Source: Actinomycetota bacterium (GTDB taxonomy: Bacteria; Actinomycetota; Acidimicrobiia; Acidimicrobiales; JAHWKP01). Taken from it: a DNA stretch of 5,069 nucleotides. The notes below the pieces were generated by a model that saw nothing but the letters and a program-made list of their open reading frames with translations, was not told the origin of the DNA and made no database searches. The position numbers were made by a program, and so were the translations under genes. This document shows positions 1-4,856 of the stretch, piece after piece. The stretch is from the NCBI GenBank assembly GCA_019347775.1, contig JAHWKP010000128.1, positions 1 to 5,069 on the forward strand, given 5' to 3'. Every line of letters begins with the position of its first letter. Position 1 is the first letter of the stretch.

Positions 1-492
1 ATCGAGCCGGTGATGTCTCAGCCTGAAGGGCTCGCGCAGCTACGGGGGACTGTGTGACGCGCTCCTCTCCTACGTGGAGCGGCAGGTGTTCCCGGGGGGA
101 TGCTTCTTCGTGGCCTGCTCGGCGAGTTCGACGCGCAGCCGGGAACACTCCATCAGCAAGTGGCGGCTGATCACACCTCCTGGCTCGAGGCTCTGGTAGC
201 GACCGCTCATATGGAGGTGGACATCGCCGATGAGTGGCGCCAGCAGATGGTCGCCGAGGTCTTCGTCGGCGTCGAACATGGGACCGTCGCCCTCACCGCC
301 GAACTCACGACGATTGAGATGCGCGCGCAAGAGCGAGCCACGGTCGATGTCGCCTGGGCCTTGGAGCATGCTCAACGCAGGGACTGGGCGGCGTACGCGG
401 ATCTCGTCGAACGGACAGACAACCGAGGGCCGGACGATGTTGCTTCGAGCCTCGCTGCCTGGATCGACGGAGTCCCTGACGCGCATGCATGA
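1..492 (+). pseudogene. TetR-family transcriptional regulator, C-terminal part, 5' end outside window, two frameshifts
   Basis: TetR proteins are dimeric repressors with an N-terminal helix-turn-helix and a C-terminal ligand and dimer domain; only the latter is here. Reading starts in frame 1 (IEPVMSQPEGLAQLRG), must move to frame 2 for LCDALLSYVERQVFPGG and CFFVACSA, then returns to frame 1 for FDAQPG. In intact relatives the order is SYVERRVFPGGCFF followed by a small-residue stretch and AEFDSRPGPVR, so all three pieces belong to one protein. The shifts fit one extra G in the G run at 44-48 and one missing G near 121-124. They cancel, so the downstream frame stays open to TGA 490-492. Uncorrected, frame 1 stops at 55-57. 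After WLEAL (about 187-195) the sequence no longer looks like TetR: about 95 further residues, helical and acidic, make it longer than usual. It may be a real pseudogene, or an intact gene with sequencing errors. An internal ATG at 100 would yield a 130-aa product lacking the DNA-binding domain. Confidence 0.72.
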
Positions 493-516
493 TCTCGTTA
501 AGGGTCGACCTTGACT

Positions 517-532
517 CGCGCCGATCGGCGCG
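517..532. repeat. 16-bp perfect palindrome
   Basis: CGCGCCGATCGGCGCG is its own reverse complement over all 16 bases. It lies 25 bases after the stop of the TetR remnant. Perfect dyads of this size are typical of operators for dimeric repressors, and TetR genes often neighbour their own operator. It is, however, more than 300 bases upstream of the sigma gene and has no U-rich tail to act as a terminator. Its role is not known. Confidence 0.5.
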
Positions 533-831
533 TCGCGAGCAGGGAGCTGGCGGGGAGCGCGCCCTTCACTCCCGCGCCTCGCCGCCACCGACGGCGAGTT
601 GGGTGTTGAGGTCGAGGGAATTGGAGTCGCATGGTCATACACGCGGAGTCCTGCGGCCGGGCTCCGGCACCCACCCTCGACGAGACCTTCGGGATGCTTA
701 CCCTGGTCCCAGACGGAAGGACCCGGGCACGCACTGCGCATTGGTCTGGGAGAGATGCCCGTCGTCGCGGGCTAAACCGATCGCCCGGCTCCTGCGTTCT
801 TGGGGTGAGATCTCGCCAGCGAGCCCCCGAC

Positions 832-836
832 GGAAG
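832..836 (+). promoter_or_regulatory. Ribosome binding site for the sigma factor
   Basis: GGAAG is placed 8 bases before GTG 845. It supports GTG 845 as the start. No in-frame ATG exists between the upstream in-frame stop (TGA 806-808) and the conserved sigma region 2. Confidence 0.6.
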
Positions 837-844
837 ATGTTGCT

Positions 845-1357
845 GTGGATGAAGACGCCGAGCAGTTCTGTCGCCGTGTGTCTCCGAGAGTCGTCGGGAG
901 CCTTCTCCTCCAATGTGAGCAACGTCAGGTTGCCGAGGACGTTGCGCAAGAGGCTCTTGCACGTGCGTGGGAACGATGGGATTCCGTGTCGGAGATGGCC
1001 AGTCCCGAAGGCTGGGTCTTCCGGGTCGCGTTCAACCTCGTCTCCTCACAACGCCGGCGAGCGCGCGCCGAACGCCGAGCTGCCTCGCGTCTCCGACCAA
1101 AAGCTTCGCCGGCGCATCCAGACCCGGACGACAGACTCATCCTTCGAGAGGCACTCGCAGCTCTTCCTCTCCGCCAGCGCCAAGCAGTCGTGCTGCGCCA
1201 CTATGCGCAGCTTTCCGTTTCCGAAACCGCAGAGGTGATGCAGTGCGCGCAAGGGACGGTCAAAGCACTTACGAGCCAAGGGATCACGTCACTACGTCGG
1301 TCCATGCCCGAGCTGGACGAACGCGACACGGCCACCGAGGAGGTCCCTGATGCCTGA
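845..1357 (+). CDS. ECF-type RNA polymerase sigma factor (sigma-70 family, SigE-like)
   Basis: This 170-aa cytoplasmic protein should bind core RNA polymerase and direct it to a small set of promoters. Region 2 covers about residues 8-73. It contains DVAQEALARAW (32-42), the core-binding and -10 recognition segment, then SPEGWVFRVAFN (53-64) and a basic end QRRRAR. A short linker with PDPDD (92-96) leads to region 4 (about 98-153): ALPLRQRQAVVLRHY (106-120), then the helix-turn-helix SVSETAEVMQCAQGTVKA (124-141) that reads the -35 element. There is no region 3, as expected for ECF factors, and the length is normal. The region 4 pattern resembles the actinobacterial SigE-type family. The start is GTG 845, behind GGAAG. 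The last 8 bases overlap the start of the Kelch-protein gene, indicating one transcript and translational coupling. Such pairs usually put the sigma factor under control of the downstream membrane protein. Third-position GC is high, in contrast to the minus-strand membrane genes further right. Confidence 0.95.
   Translation: MDEDAEQFCRRVSPRVVGSLLLQCEQRQVAEDVAQEALARAWERWDSVSEMASPEGWVFRVAFNLVSSQRRRARAERRAASRLRPKASPAHPDPDDRLILREALAALPLRQRQAVVLRHYAQLSVSETAEVMQCAQGTVKALTSQGITSLRRSMPELDERDTATEEVPDA
1337..1343 (+). promoter_or_regulatory. Strong Shine-Dalgarno site inside the sigma gene
   Basis: GAGGAGG lies 6 bases before ATG 1350. It sits within the last codons of the sigma factor and fixes the start of the membrane protein. 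It is a much stronger site than the GGAAG in front of the sigma gene, so more membrane protein than sigma factor may be made from the shared mRNA. Confidence 0.8.
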
Positions 1358-2618
1358 GCTAGGACAACTGTTGGACGACCTCGTCGGACCCCAGCGAGGA
1401 GTCGACCCGAGCGCCGTAAGAGCCCGGGTCGTCCAACGGCAGCGGCACCGTCGAACGCGTCATATGGCTGTCGCGCTGGGCCTTGTCGCATTCGTCGGCG
1501 CCGGCGCCGGCGCACTCGTCATCGGCCAAGGCGAGGGGCGTACGCCACTCGACGTCGTGGGAGGAGGTGGTGCGGGAGTTTGGACGTCGCTGTCACCGAG
1601 TCCTGTGGACGATCGAACCTCGGCGTCGGTTGTGTGGACGGGAACAGAGCTGATCGTGTGGGGCGGCGAAGGCGAGTCGGAGGCGAATGTCCTCAACACC
1701 GGCGCAGCCTTCGATCCGAGTACACACACCTGGCGAGACCTGCCGCGGGCGCCTATCGCGGGTAGATCGGGCCACGCGGCGATATGGACCGGTGAGGAGA
1801 TGGTCGTCTGCTGCGGTGGTGTGGACCCGATGGGTCCGATCGCCGCCTACTCGCCCGCCAGCAACTCTTGGCGGTTGCTTCAGGCGCAGTCAGAACTCGA
1901 GACCATCAAGTACCCGGCGGCGGTGTGGACGGGCGAAAGGATGATCGTCGCCGGGGGCGTCGCGATGGGCTCCCACGATGCGGCACTGCAGTATGACCCA
2001 GCTGCCGACCGGTGGTACGGCACAACCGAGCACAGTCCGGTGACGATCGAGAGGCAACCCGATGCAGCCTGGACCGGGCGTGAGGTCGTGGTCGTCCCCC
2101 GTGAGTACACCGATGATCCGCCTGCCGCGTTCAACCCGGCAACCGGACGATGGCGTGCGTTCCCCGACCCCCCTCTGTCACTGGCGATCGACAAGCCTGC
2201 GGCGGTCTGGACCGGTGACGAGCTACTGCTGTGGGGCGTCAGCCGAGATGCGGACCCCAGTGGGGCCCACAGCCCGGTGGGGGCGCGCCTTAACGTAGAC
2301 ACCGGGGAGTGGCGCCCGATGGCCGACTCGCCACTCGGCCCCGTCGACTGGTGGCAGGGAACACCCGGCAGCAACAGCGCCACCTGGGACACCGAGCGCC
2401 GCAGGATGATCGTGTACACGGGAGCGATTGGCCACGGTCGGGGCGAGGAGACCGATGAGAACGCAGCGACATCAGTGCTTGCGTACTACCCCGACGACGA
2501 CTCATGGGAGAGCCTGCCGAGTGTCTCGGCGAACTATTACCATCCGACCCTCGTGATGGCCGGTGACCAATTGATCGTCGCCTCAAGTTCCTTCCACGCA
2601 CTTAAGTTCTCGGATTGA
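1350..2618 (+). CDS. Single-pass membrane protein with outer Kelch-type beta-propeller, probable sigma-factor partner
   Basis: This is a 422-aa protein. Residues 1-38 are cytoplasmic and end in a basic run (RQRHRRTRH, 29-38). One membrane helix follows at about 39-59, and the remainder should face outward. The outer part has seven related repeats, each starting near a WTG motif followed by a hydrophobic strand: W96, W146, W193, W241, W287, W346 and a divergent copy at 402-411 (VMAGDQLIVA). Most repeats end in a FDPST-HTW or YDPAADRW type turn (W128, W174, W222, W268, W321, W386). Repeat 7 lacks this ending, but GVWTSLSPSP at 76-85 looks like the missing strand supplied from the N-terminal side, which would close the ring. 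This layout is typical of Kelch-like propellers that bind proteins or sugars. The only cysteines are the adjacent pair C154-C155. No zinc anti-sigma motif (HxxxCxxC) is present, so an anti-sigma role for the short cytoplasmic tail is inferred only from the 8-nt overlap with the sigma gene. Confidence 0.88.
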   Translation: MPELGQLLDDLVGPQRGVDPSAVRARVVQRQRHRRTRHMAVALGLVAFVGAGAGALVIGQGEGRTPLDVVGGGGAGVWTSLSPSPVDDRTSASVVWTGTELIVWGGEGESEANVLNTGAAFDPSTHTWRDLPRAPIAGRSGHAAIWTGEEMVVCCGGVDPMGPIAAYSPASNSWRLLQAQSELETIKYPAAVWTGERMIVAGGVAMGSHDAALQYDPAADRWYGTTEHSPVTIERQPDAAWTGREVVVVPREYTDDPPAAFNPATGRWRAFPDPPLSLAIDKPAAVWTGDELLLWGVSRDADPSGAHSPVGARLNVDTGEWRPMADSPLGPVDWWQGTPGSNSATWDTERRRMIVYTGAIGHGRGEETDENAATSVLAYYPDDDSWESLPSVSANYYHPTLVMAGDQLIVASSSFHALKFSD

Positions 2619-2715
2619 CGTAGAACGGACCGCTGCCGTTAGAACCTGCCGCTCCACCTACCGCCAGCACCACGGCCACTGGCTTGCGTCCGAGACGCTC
2701 TTGTGACGCCTCGCT

Positions 2716-2743
2716 GTCGGAAAGGTAGGAGCTACCTTCCGAC
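2716..2743 (+). terminator. Hairpin about 100 bases after the sigma operon, possible terminator
   Basis: The left arm GTCGGAAAGGTAG (2716-2728) pairs with CTACCTTCCGAC (2732-2743): a 12-bp stem with one bulged A and a 3-base loop. It begins 97 bases after the stop of the Kelch-protein gene. No T tract follows, which is common for high-GC actinobacterial terminators but makes the call uncertain. The near-symmetric sequence could also be a protein-binding site. Confidence 0.5.
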
Positions 2744-2854
2744 GTCTGAAAGCCAGTCGCCTACCGCCGGCTGTGGGTGACGCTCCGTTGCCGGAAAACC
2801 CCGGCGCAGTGTGCTGGAGGCGCTCCATACGCGCGCTCCATAACTCCGCCGAGC

Positions 2855-2894
2855 GGTCAGGGGCGACGCGCCCAACGGCGCGTCGCCCCTGACC
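2855..2894. terminator. Perfect 18-bp hairpin, probable strong (bidirectional) terminator
   Basis: GGTCAGGGGCGACGCGCC (2855-2872) and GGCGCGTCGCCCCTGACC (2877-2894) are exact reverse complements separated by the 4-base loop CAAC. Such a long, GC-rich, mismatch-free stem with a tetraloop would be very stable in RNA from either strand. It lies between the plus-strand operon and the minus-strand membrane genes, the expected place for a shared terminator. There is no T tract on either side. An alternative is a short mobile palindrome that also occurs elsewhere in the genome. Confidence 0.6.
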
Positions 2895-3088
2895 CGACCC
2901 CGGCTTGGACGAAGCGCGGTAAATACCGGCTCGCTCGCGGGCGGGGCCAGCGCGAAGAGTCTTCGGTGCTCCTCACCCCTCGACGCCGAACCGTCGGCCG
3001 CCCCCGCTCGAGGCCGGCCCGATCGGCACCTCGGTCCGCTTACCTGGGTTGCCCCCTTGCCACTCGCACTTTCGGCGTCCGCCTAAAC

Positions 3089-3103
3089 GAGCAACGCCTG
3101 CTC
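3089..3103 (-). terminator. Weak hairpin after the 66-aa membrane gene
   Basis: On the minus strand a 5-bp stem, GAGCA pairing with TGCTC around a 5-base loop, starts 13 bases past the stop codon and is followed by GTTT. Placement fits a terminator, but the stem is short. Confidence 0.3.
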
Positions 3104-3115
3104 CTACTCAGTTGT

Positions 3116-3316
3116 TCAGCGTCTTCCGGAAAGATAAAGATAGGCACCCGCGCCGAACAGACAGACAGGAGTTATCACGACAATAACCACGAGCCAGAAG
3201 ACAGCGCCTTGGTTTGCGTCGCCCGCTGGCGCGCCAAACAAGACGTAAATGGCGGCAAGGGTAAACGGGCCTAGCCCGATCAAGTAGGCGATCAGCAGCC
3301 GTTTAGCGAGGCTCAT
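3116..3316 (-). CDS. Small two-helix membrane protein, unknown function
   Basis: This 66-aa product starts MSLAKRLLIAYL and has two clear membrane helices, at about 7-28 and 38-62, joined by a short polar loop (APAGDANQG). A basic tail (SGRR) closes it, so both ends are probably cytoplasmic. The frame stays open 17 codons upstream to 3367, but that extension (MDGPCRRLPRCPGTIPN) is Arg, Pro and Cys rich and does not look coding, so ATG 3316 was chosen; the site in front of it (AGGGA, 11 bases away) is weak. By hand count about 64% of codons end in G or C. I do not recognise a family. It is orientated like the 128-aa membrane gene to its right but separated from it by about 590 bases, so a shared operon is not shown. 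The continuous hydrophobic pattern and intact stop favour a real gene. Confidence 0.6.
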   Translation of the reverse strand: MSLAKRLLIAYLIGLGPFTLAAIYVLFGAPAGDANQGAVFWLVVIVVITPVCLFGAGAYLYLSGRR

Positions 3317-3902
3317 ATTCGGAATCGTCCCTGGACAGCGGGGCAGTCGACGGCAAGGACCATCCATAGCGAGCCCATGACAAAGCAGCTACTTGCTCCG
3401 GGATCTCGTCGTCTACGGCCTGAGTGTGCCATGGAGCCGCCCGCTGCGCCCATCAGGGGCACGGGGAGTTCAGGAAGGTGGGCGAGTAGGACGGGGGGTC
3501 GACGCGGTCTGAACCGCCCCGAATGCCGGCTCGGGAGCGGCTCCGTCATGAAGCGCCGATGCTCGGCGTTGTCCTCCCACCCGAACCGAGAGTCTGTTCG
3601 TGAGCGGCAAGTCAGGGCTATGGGGTCCGAACCGGCGGGAACATCGGGTTCCCGGCCCTCGGACGACGTCCCGGGGCGATCGCTGGGTCGCCTCCTCGGT
3701 CCGGGGCAACATCGCTGGCAAGCCGTCCTCGCTCATGGCCCGATATACGCCCAGGCAGCGGCGCGCGTTAGCTGCCTCCACCGTCGGTGTCGCGAACCAC
3801 AGTACGTGGCCGACGACGAGTCTCAGCGCCTCATTGGCACGCCACCTCCCCAGCCGGGCGATCGGAGCTGCTTGGCCGGTCTCGTAGTGTGCCAGACCTC
3901 GC
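3317..3902 (-). other. Stretch without an intact gene; possible decayed minus-strand coding
   Basis: About 590 bases separate the two minus-strand membrane genes. On the minus strand one frame is open from 3934 to 3473 and, between about 3910 and 3690, reads like protein (ERGLAHYETGQAAPIARLG, then RWRANEALRLVVGHVLWFA, then RRCLGVYRAMSEDGLPAMLP) with most codons ending in G or C. No ATG or GTG lies near its beginning. Around 3680 protein-like sequence seems to move to another minus frame (EGREPDVPAGSDPIAL, then FGWEDNAEHRRFMTEP). This would fit a dead gene with a frameshift and a lost start. I recognise no family, and the plus strand is also open across 3377-3949, so chance remains possible. 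Confidence 0.25.
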
Positions 3903-4289
3903 TCAATGACGTTCCCGTCTCCGCCGAAGTAGTGCTACCAGCGGTATGAACGCCAACCCCAGTAATAGCGCGTGTACAGGACCAGGACCTCCTGACAATC
4001 GAACGATCCTACTGGCCATCGAGAGCAATATCACCGCTGCTACAAGCAGCCAGTCCTGCGGCGCCATGGAAACACTTCTCCGTGAAAGCCGATTCCTGTA
4101 AACAAGAGCGTAGATGATGCCTGTAAGCAGCCCGATCAGCACACCGCCACCTACCATGGCAAGGCTCAAACCGACGTTACCGCCGGAAGAAACAAGAATC
4201 TCCAGGCCCCCTAGAACGCCAGCCCCCAGCCCGAATACGAGCCAGACCCCAAGAACCTTCGCAACGCTCAGTTGTCCTCTATCGGCCAC
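3903..4289 (-). CDS. Four-helix membrane protein, unknown function
   Basis: This 128-aa product has four predicted membrane helices, at about 11-33, 39-64, 79-96 and 104-121. The first two are rich in glycine (GLGAGVLGG, VGGGVLIGLLTG). A basic loop (YRNRLSRRS, 64-72) and a basic end (LRRRRERH, 121-128) should be cytoplasmic, placing both termini inside. The start is GTG 4287-4289, preceded by AAGGTG at 4297-4302 with a 7-base spacer, a good ribosome binding site. I do not recognise the family; the arrangement is common in small hypothetical membrane proteins. By hand count only about 55% of its codons end in G or C, against about three quarters in sampled parts of the Kelch-protein gene. Together with the debris just upstream, this suggests recent arrival by transfer. 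Its last codons overlap the suspected decayed reading frame that begins near 3934. Confidence 0.68.
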   Translation of the reverse strand: MADRGQLSVAKVLGVWLVFGLGAGVLGGLEILVSSGGNVGLSLAMVGGGVLIGLLTGIIYALVYRNRLSRRSVSMAPQDWLLVAAVILLSMASRIVRLSGGPGPVHALLLGLAFIPLVALLRRRRERH

Positions 4290-4398
4290 TGTCGGGCACC
4301 TTAGCCACGCTTACTTGACTCGACGGGGTTGCCAGCCAGGTCGTATCGGAGCTGCGGCGAGCACCGAAAGAAGCTTCGGCCTACTCTGAGTCTGCCGC

Positions 4399-4431
4399 TG
4401 TGCGACATCCGATGCTTGTGAGACAGGTTCA
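4399..4431. repeat. Tandem 9-bp motif resembling an insertion-sequence end
   Basis: TGTGCGACA (4399-4407) and TGTGAGACA (4417-4425) match in 8 of 9 positions with an 18-base period, close to two helical turns. Read on the minus strand from 4431, the sequence starts TGAACCTGTCTCACAAGC, a layout like the terminal repeats of some IS3-like or related elements. The methyltransferase remnant breaks off within about ten bases of this point. No transposase and no matching inverted copy are visible in the window, so this is at best a single orphan end. Confidence 0.3.
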
Positions 4432-4620
4432 GGCAGATAAGTACGGCCCCGACGTCACGACCAGAGCCACCGAGCTCGTCGCCACCGCGCTCATGTCCCG
4501 GGCGTCGTGGCAGTGGATCACGTCGCGCTCGGTGGGCTCGTTCACTTGGGTGTCGCCGGAGAGCTCGGGGCGGTGAAGCGCCGGTAGAACGCCGAGCGCC
4601 TCGGAGGTAGCGGCCAGGCC
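4429..4620 (-). pseudogene. Remnant of a DNA methyltransferase (N4-cytosine/N6-adenine type), N-terminal fragment
   Basis: Read on the minus strand from 4620, the frame gives GLAATSEALGVLPALHRPEL, then SGDTQVNEPTERDVIHCHDA, then RDMSAVATSSVALVVTSGPY. The last part matches the start of beta-type DNA methyltransferases, where a GDARDMS-like strand and turn is followed by S-V-x-L-V-V-T-S-P-P-Y. S/D-PPY is catalytic motif IV, which holds the target base. Here the motif is SGPY, so the first proline is lost. The reading then runs only L-S-A-stop (TGA 4429-4431); the rest of the catalytic domain, including the AdoMet-binding motif, is absent. Two stop codons in a row (4621-4626) close it upstream, and no good start is present apart from GTG 4543-4545. 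It is therefore a dead fragment of a modification enzyme, perhaps from a phage, a restriction-modification locus or another mobile region. The family call rests on one extended motif read by eye. Confidence 0.58.
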
Positions 4621-4625
4621 CTACT

Positions 4626-4693
4626 AGGGGCCGTCATCCGGGCTTCTGACGCGCGATATCCCACCATTATCGCGCGTCAGCACAAGGGGCCGT
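4626..4693. repeat. Perfect 13-bp hairpin flanked by 9-bp direct repeats
   Basis: CTGACGCGCGATA (4646-4658) and TATCGCGCGTCAG (4668-4680) are exact reverse complements around a 9-base loop. The hairpin lies between two copies of AGGGGCCGT, at 4626-4634 and 4685-4693. Direct repeats around a small palindrome can mark a tiny inserted element and its target duplication, but with only 9-bp repeats chance is not excluded. The hairpin could equally be a terminator. It borders the stop codons that end the methyltransferase remnant. Confidence 0.45.
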
Positions 4694-4822
4694 GGACGCC
4701 GCCTGGGCCGAGTACGGCGAAAAGCGCCGGCCCGCTAGTTCGATGTAGCCGGGGACCGTCCCACTTGAGAAGCGAAGGTAGTGGCTCAGTCCTTCGCCCG
4801 CTGGTTGAGGTCGGTGGGCATC

Positions 4823-4850
4823 TTGGTCCGCTTCGCCACGTCGTTAGGCT
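4823..4850 (+). promoter_or_regulatory. Candidate promoter for the 57-aa gene, leaderless arrangement
   Basis: TTGGTC (4823-4828) and TAGGCT (4845-4850) are 16 bases apart and resemble -35 and -10 elements (TTGACA, TANNNT). The -10 ends only 6 bases before GTG 4857, so transcription would begin at or next to the start codon. No Shine-Dalgarno sequence is present, which agrees with a leaderless mRNA, a common arrangement in actinobacteria. Confidence 0.45.
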
Positions 4851-4856
4851 ACTCCC

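Larger units (their letters stand above)
493..844. other. Intergenic stretch with no supported gene
   Basis: About 350 bases lie between the TetR remnant and the sigma factor. Several frames are open in both directions, but their translations are rich in Arg, Pro, Ser and Cys, lack recognisable motifs and overlap the real sigma gene in the wrong frame. The stretch contains the palindrome at 517-532. The promoter of the sigma operon should lie here, but I found no -35/-10 pair that stands out and no clear ECF-type GGAAC element at a suitable distance. Confidence 0.5.
2619..3115. other. Non-coding stretch after the sigma operon
   Basis: About 500 bases between convergent genes. It holds the two hairpins at 2716-2743 and 2855-2894 and a weak hairpin at 3089-3103. 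Open frames exist, but their products are dominated by Arg, Pro and Ser, and the plus-strand one runs through both strong hairpins. I see no gene, RNA gene or mobile-element signature between 2895 and 3088. Confidence 0.6.

Noticed and set aside
617..640. GGAATT as a possible ECF-type -35 element
   Set aside because: No matching -10 at 16-17 bases, and it is more than 200 bases from the sigma start.
70..741. 223-codon open frame on the minus strand
   Set aside because: It runs opposite the TetR remnant, is rich in Arg, Pro and Ser, has no motif, and the plus-strand frame has clear family likeness.
631..852. 73-codon plus-strand frame starting MVIHAESC
   Set aside because: It has no ribosome binding site of note and no motif, and its composition (RTRARTAHW, RQRAPDGRCCCG) looks non-coding.
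489..1238. 249-codon open frame on the plus strand
   Set aside because: It overlaps most of the sigma gene in another frame, and the product is Arg/Ser/Pro rich without domains.
2602..2760. Minus-strand frame ending GGAAGSNGSGPFYVNPRT, convergent with the Kelch gene
   Set aside because: The sequence looks fairly protein-like, but it has only about 53 codons, lacks a start, contains the 2716-2743 hairpin and shows only about 62% third-position GC, no bias above the region.
2777..3274. 165-codon plus-strand frame
   Set aside because: It runs through the 18-bp perfect hairpin and into the antisense of the 66-aa membrane gene, and the product is Arg/Ser rich.
3313..3549. 78-codon minus-strand frame whose TGA overlaps the ATG of the 66-aa gene (ATGA)
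   Set aside because: The overlap looks like coupling, but the product is Pro/Arg rich with no recognisable domain; the overlap may be chance or part of the decayed gene.
3377..3949. 190-codon plus-strand frame
   Set aside because: It is Cys, Arg and Ser rich, has no motif, and lies opposite more protein-like minus-strand sequence.
4412..4576. 54-codon plus-strand frame starting MLVRQVQADKYG
   Set aside because: It is antisense to the methyltransferase remnant, which has a specific family motif; this one has none.
4733..4752. GTTCGATG flanked by GCTA and TAGC, like a tRNA T-arm
   Set aside because: The stem is only 4 bp, and no D-arm, anticodon arm or acceptor stem can be assembled around it.
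4843..4849. GTTAGGC, identical to an integron attC core site
   Set aside because: It is a single copy with no partner RYYYAAC box or imperfect hairpin at the proper distance and no integrase.
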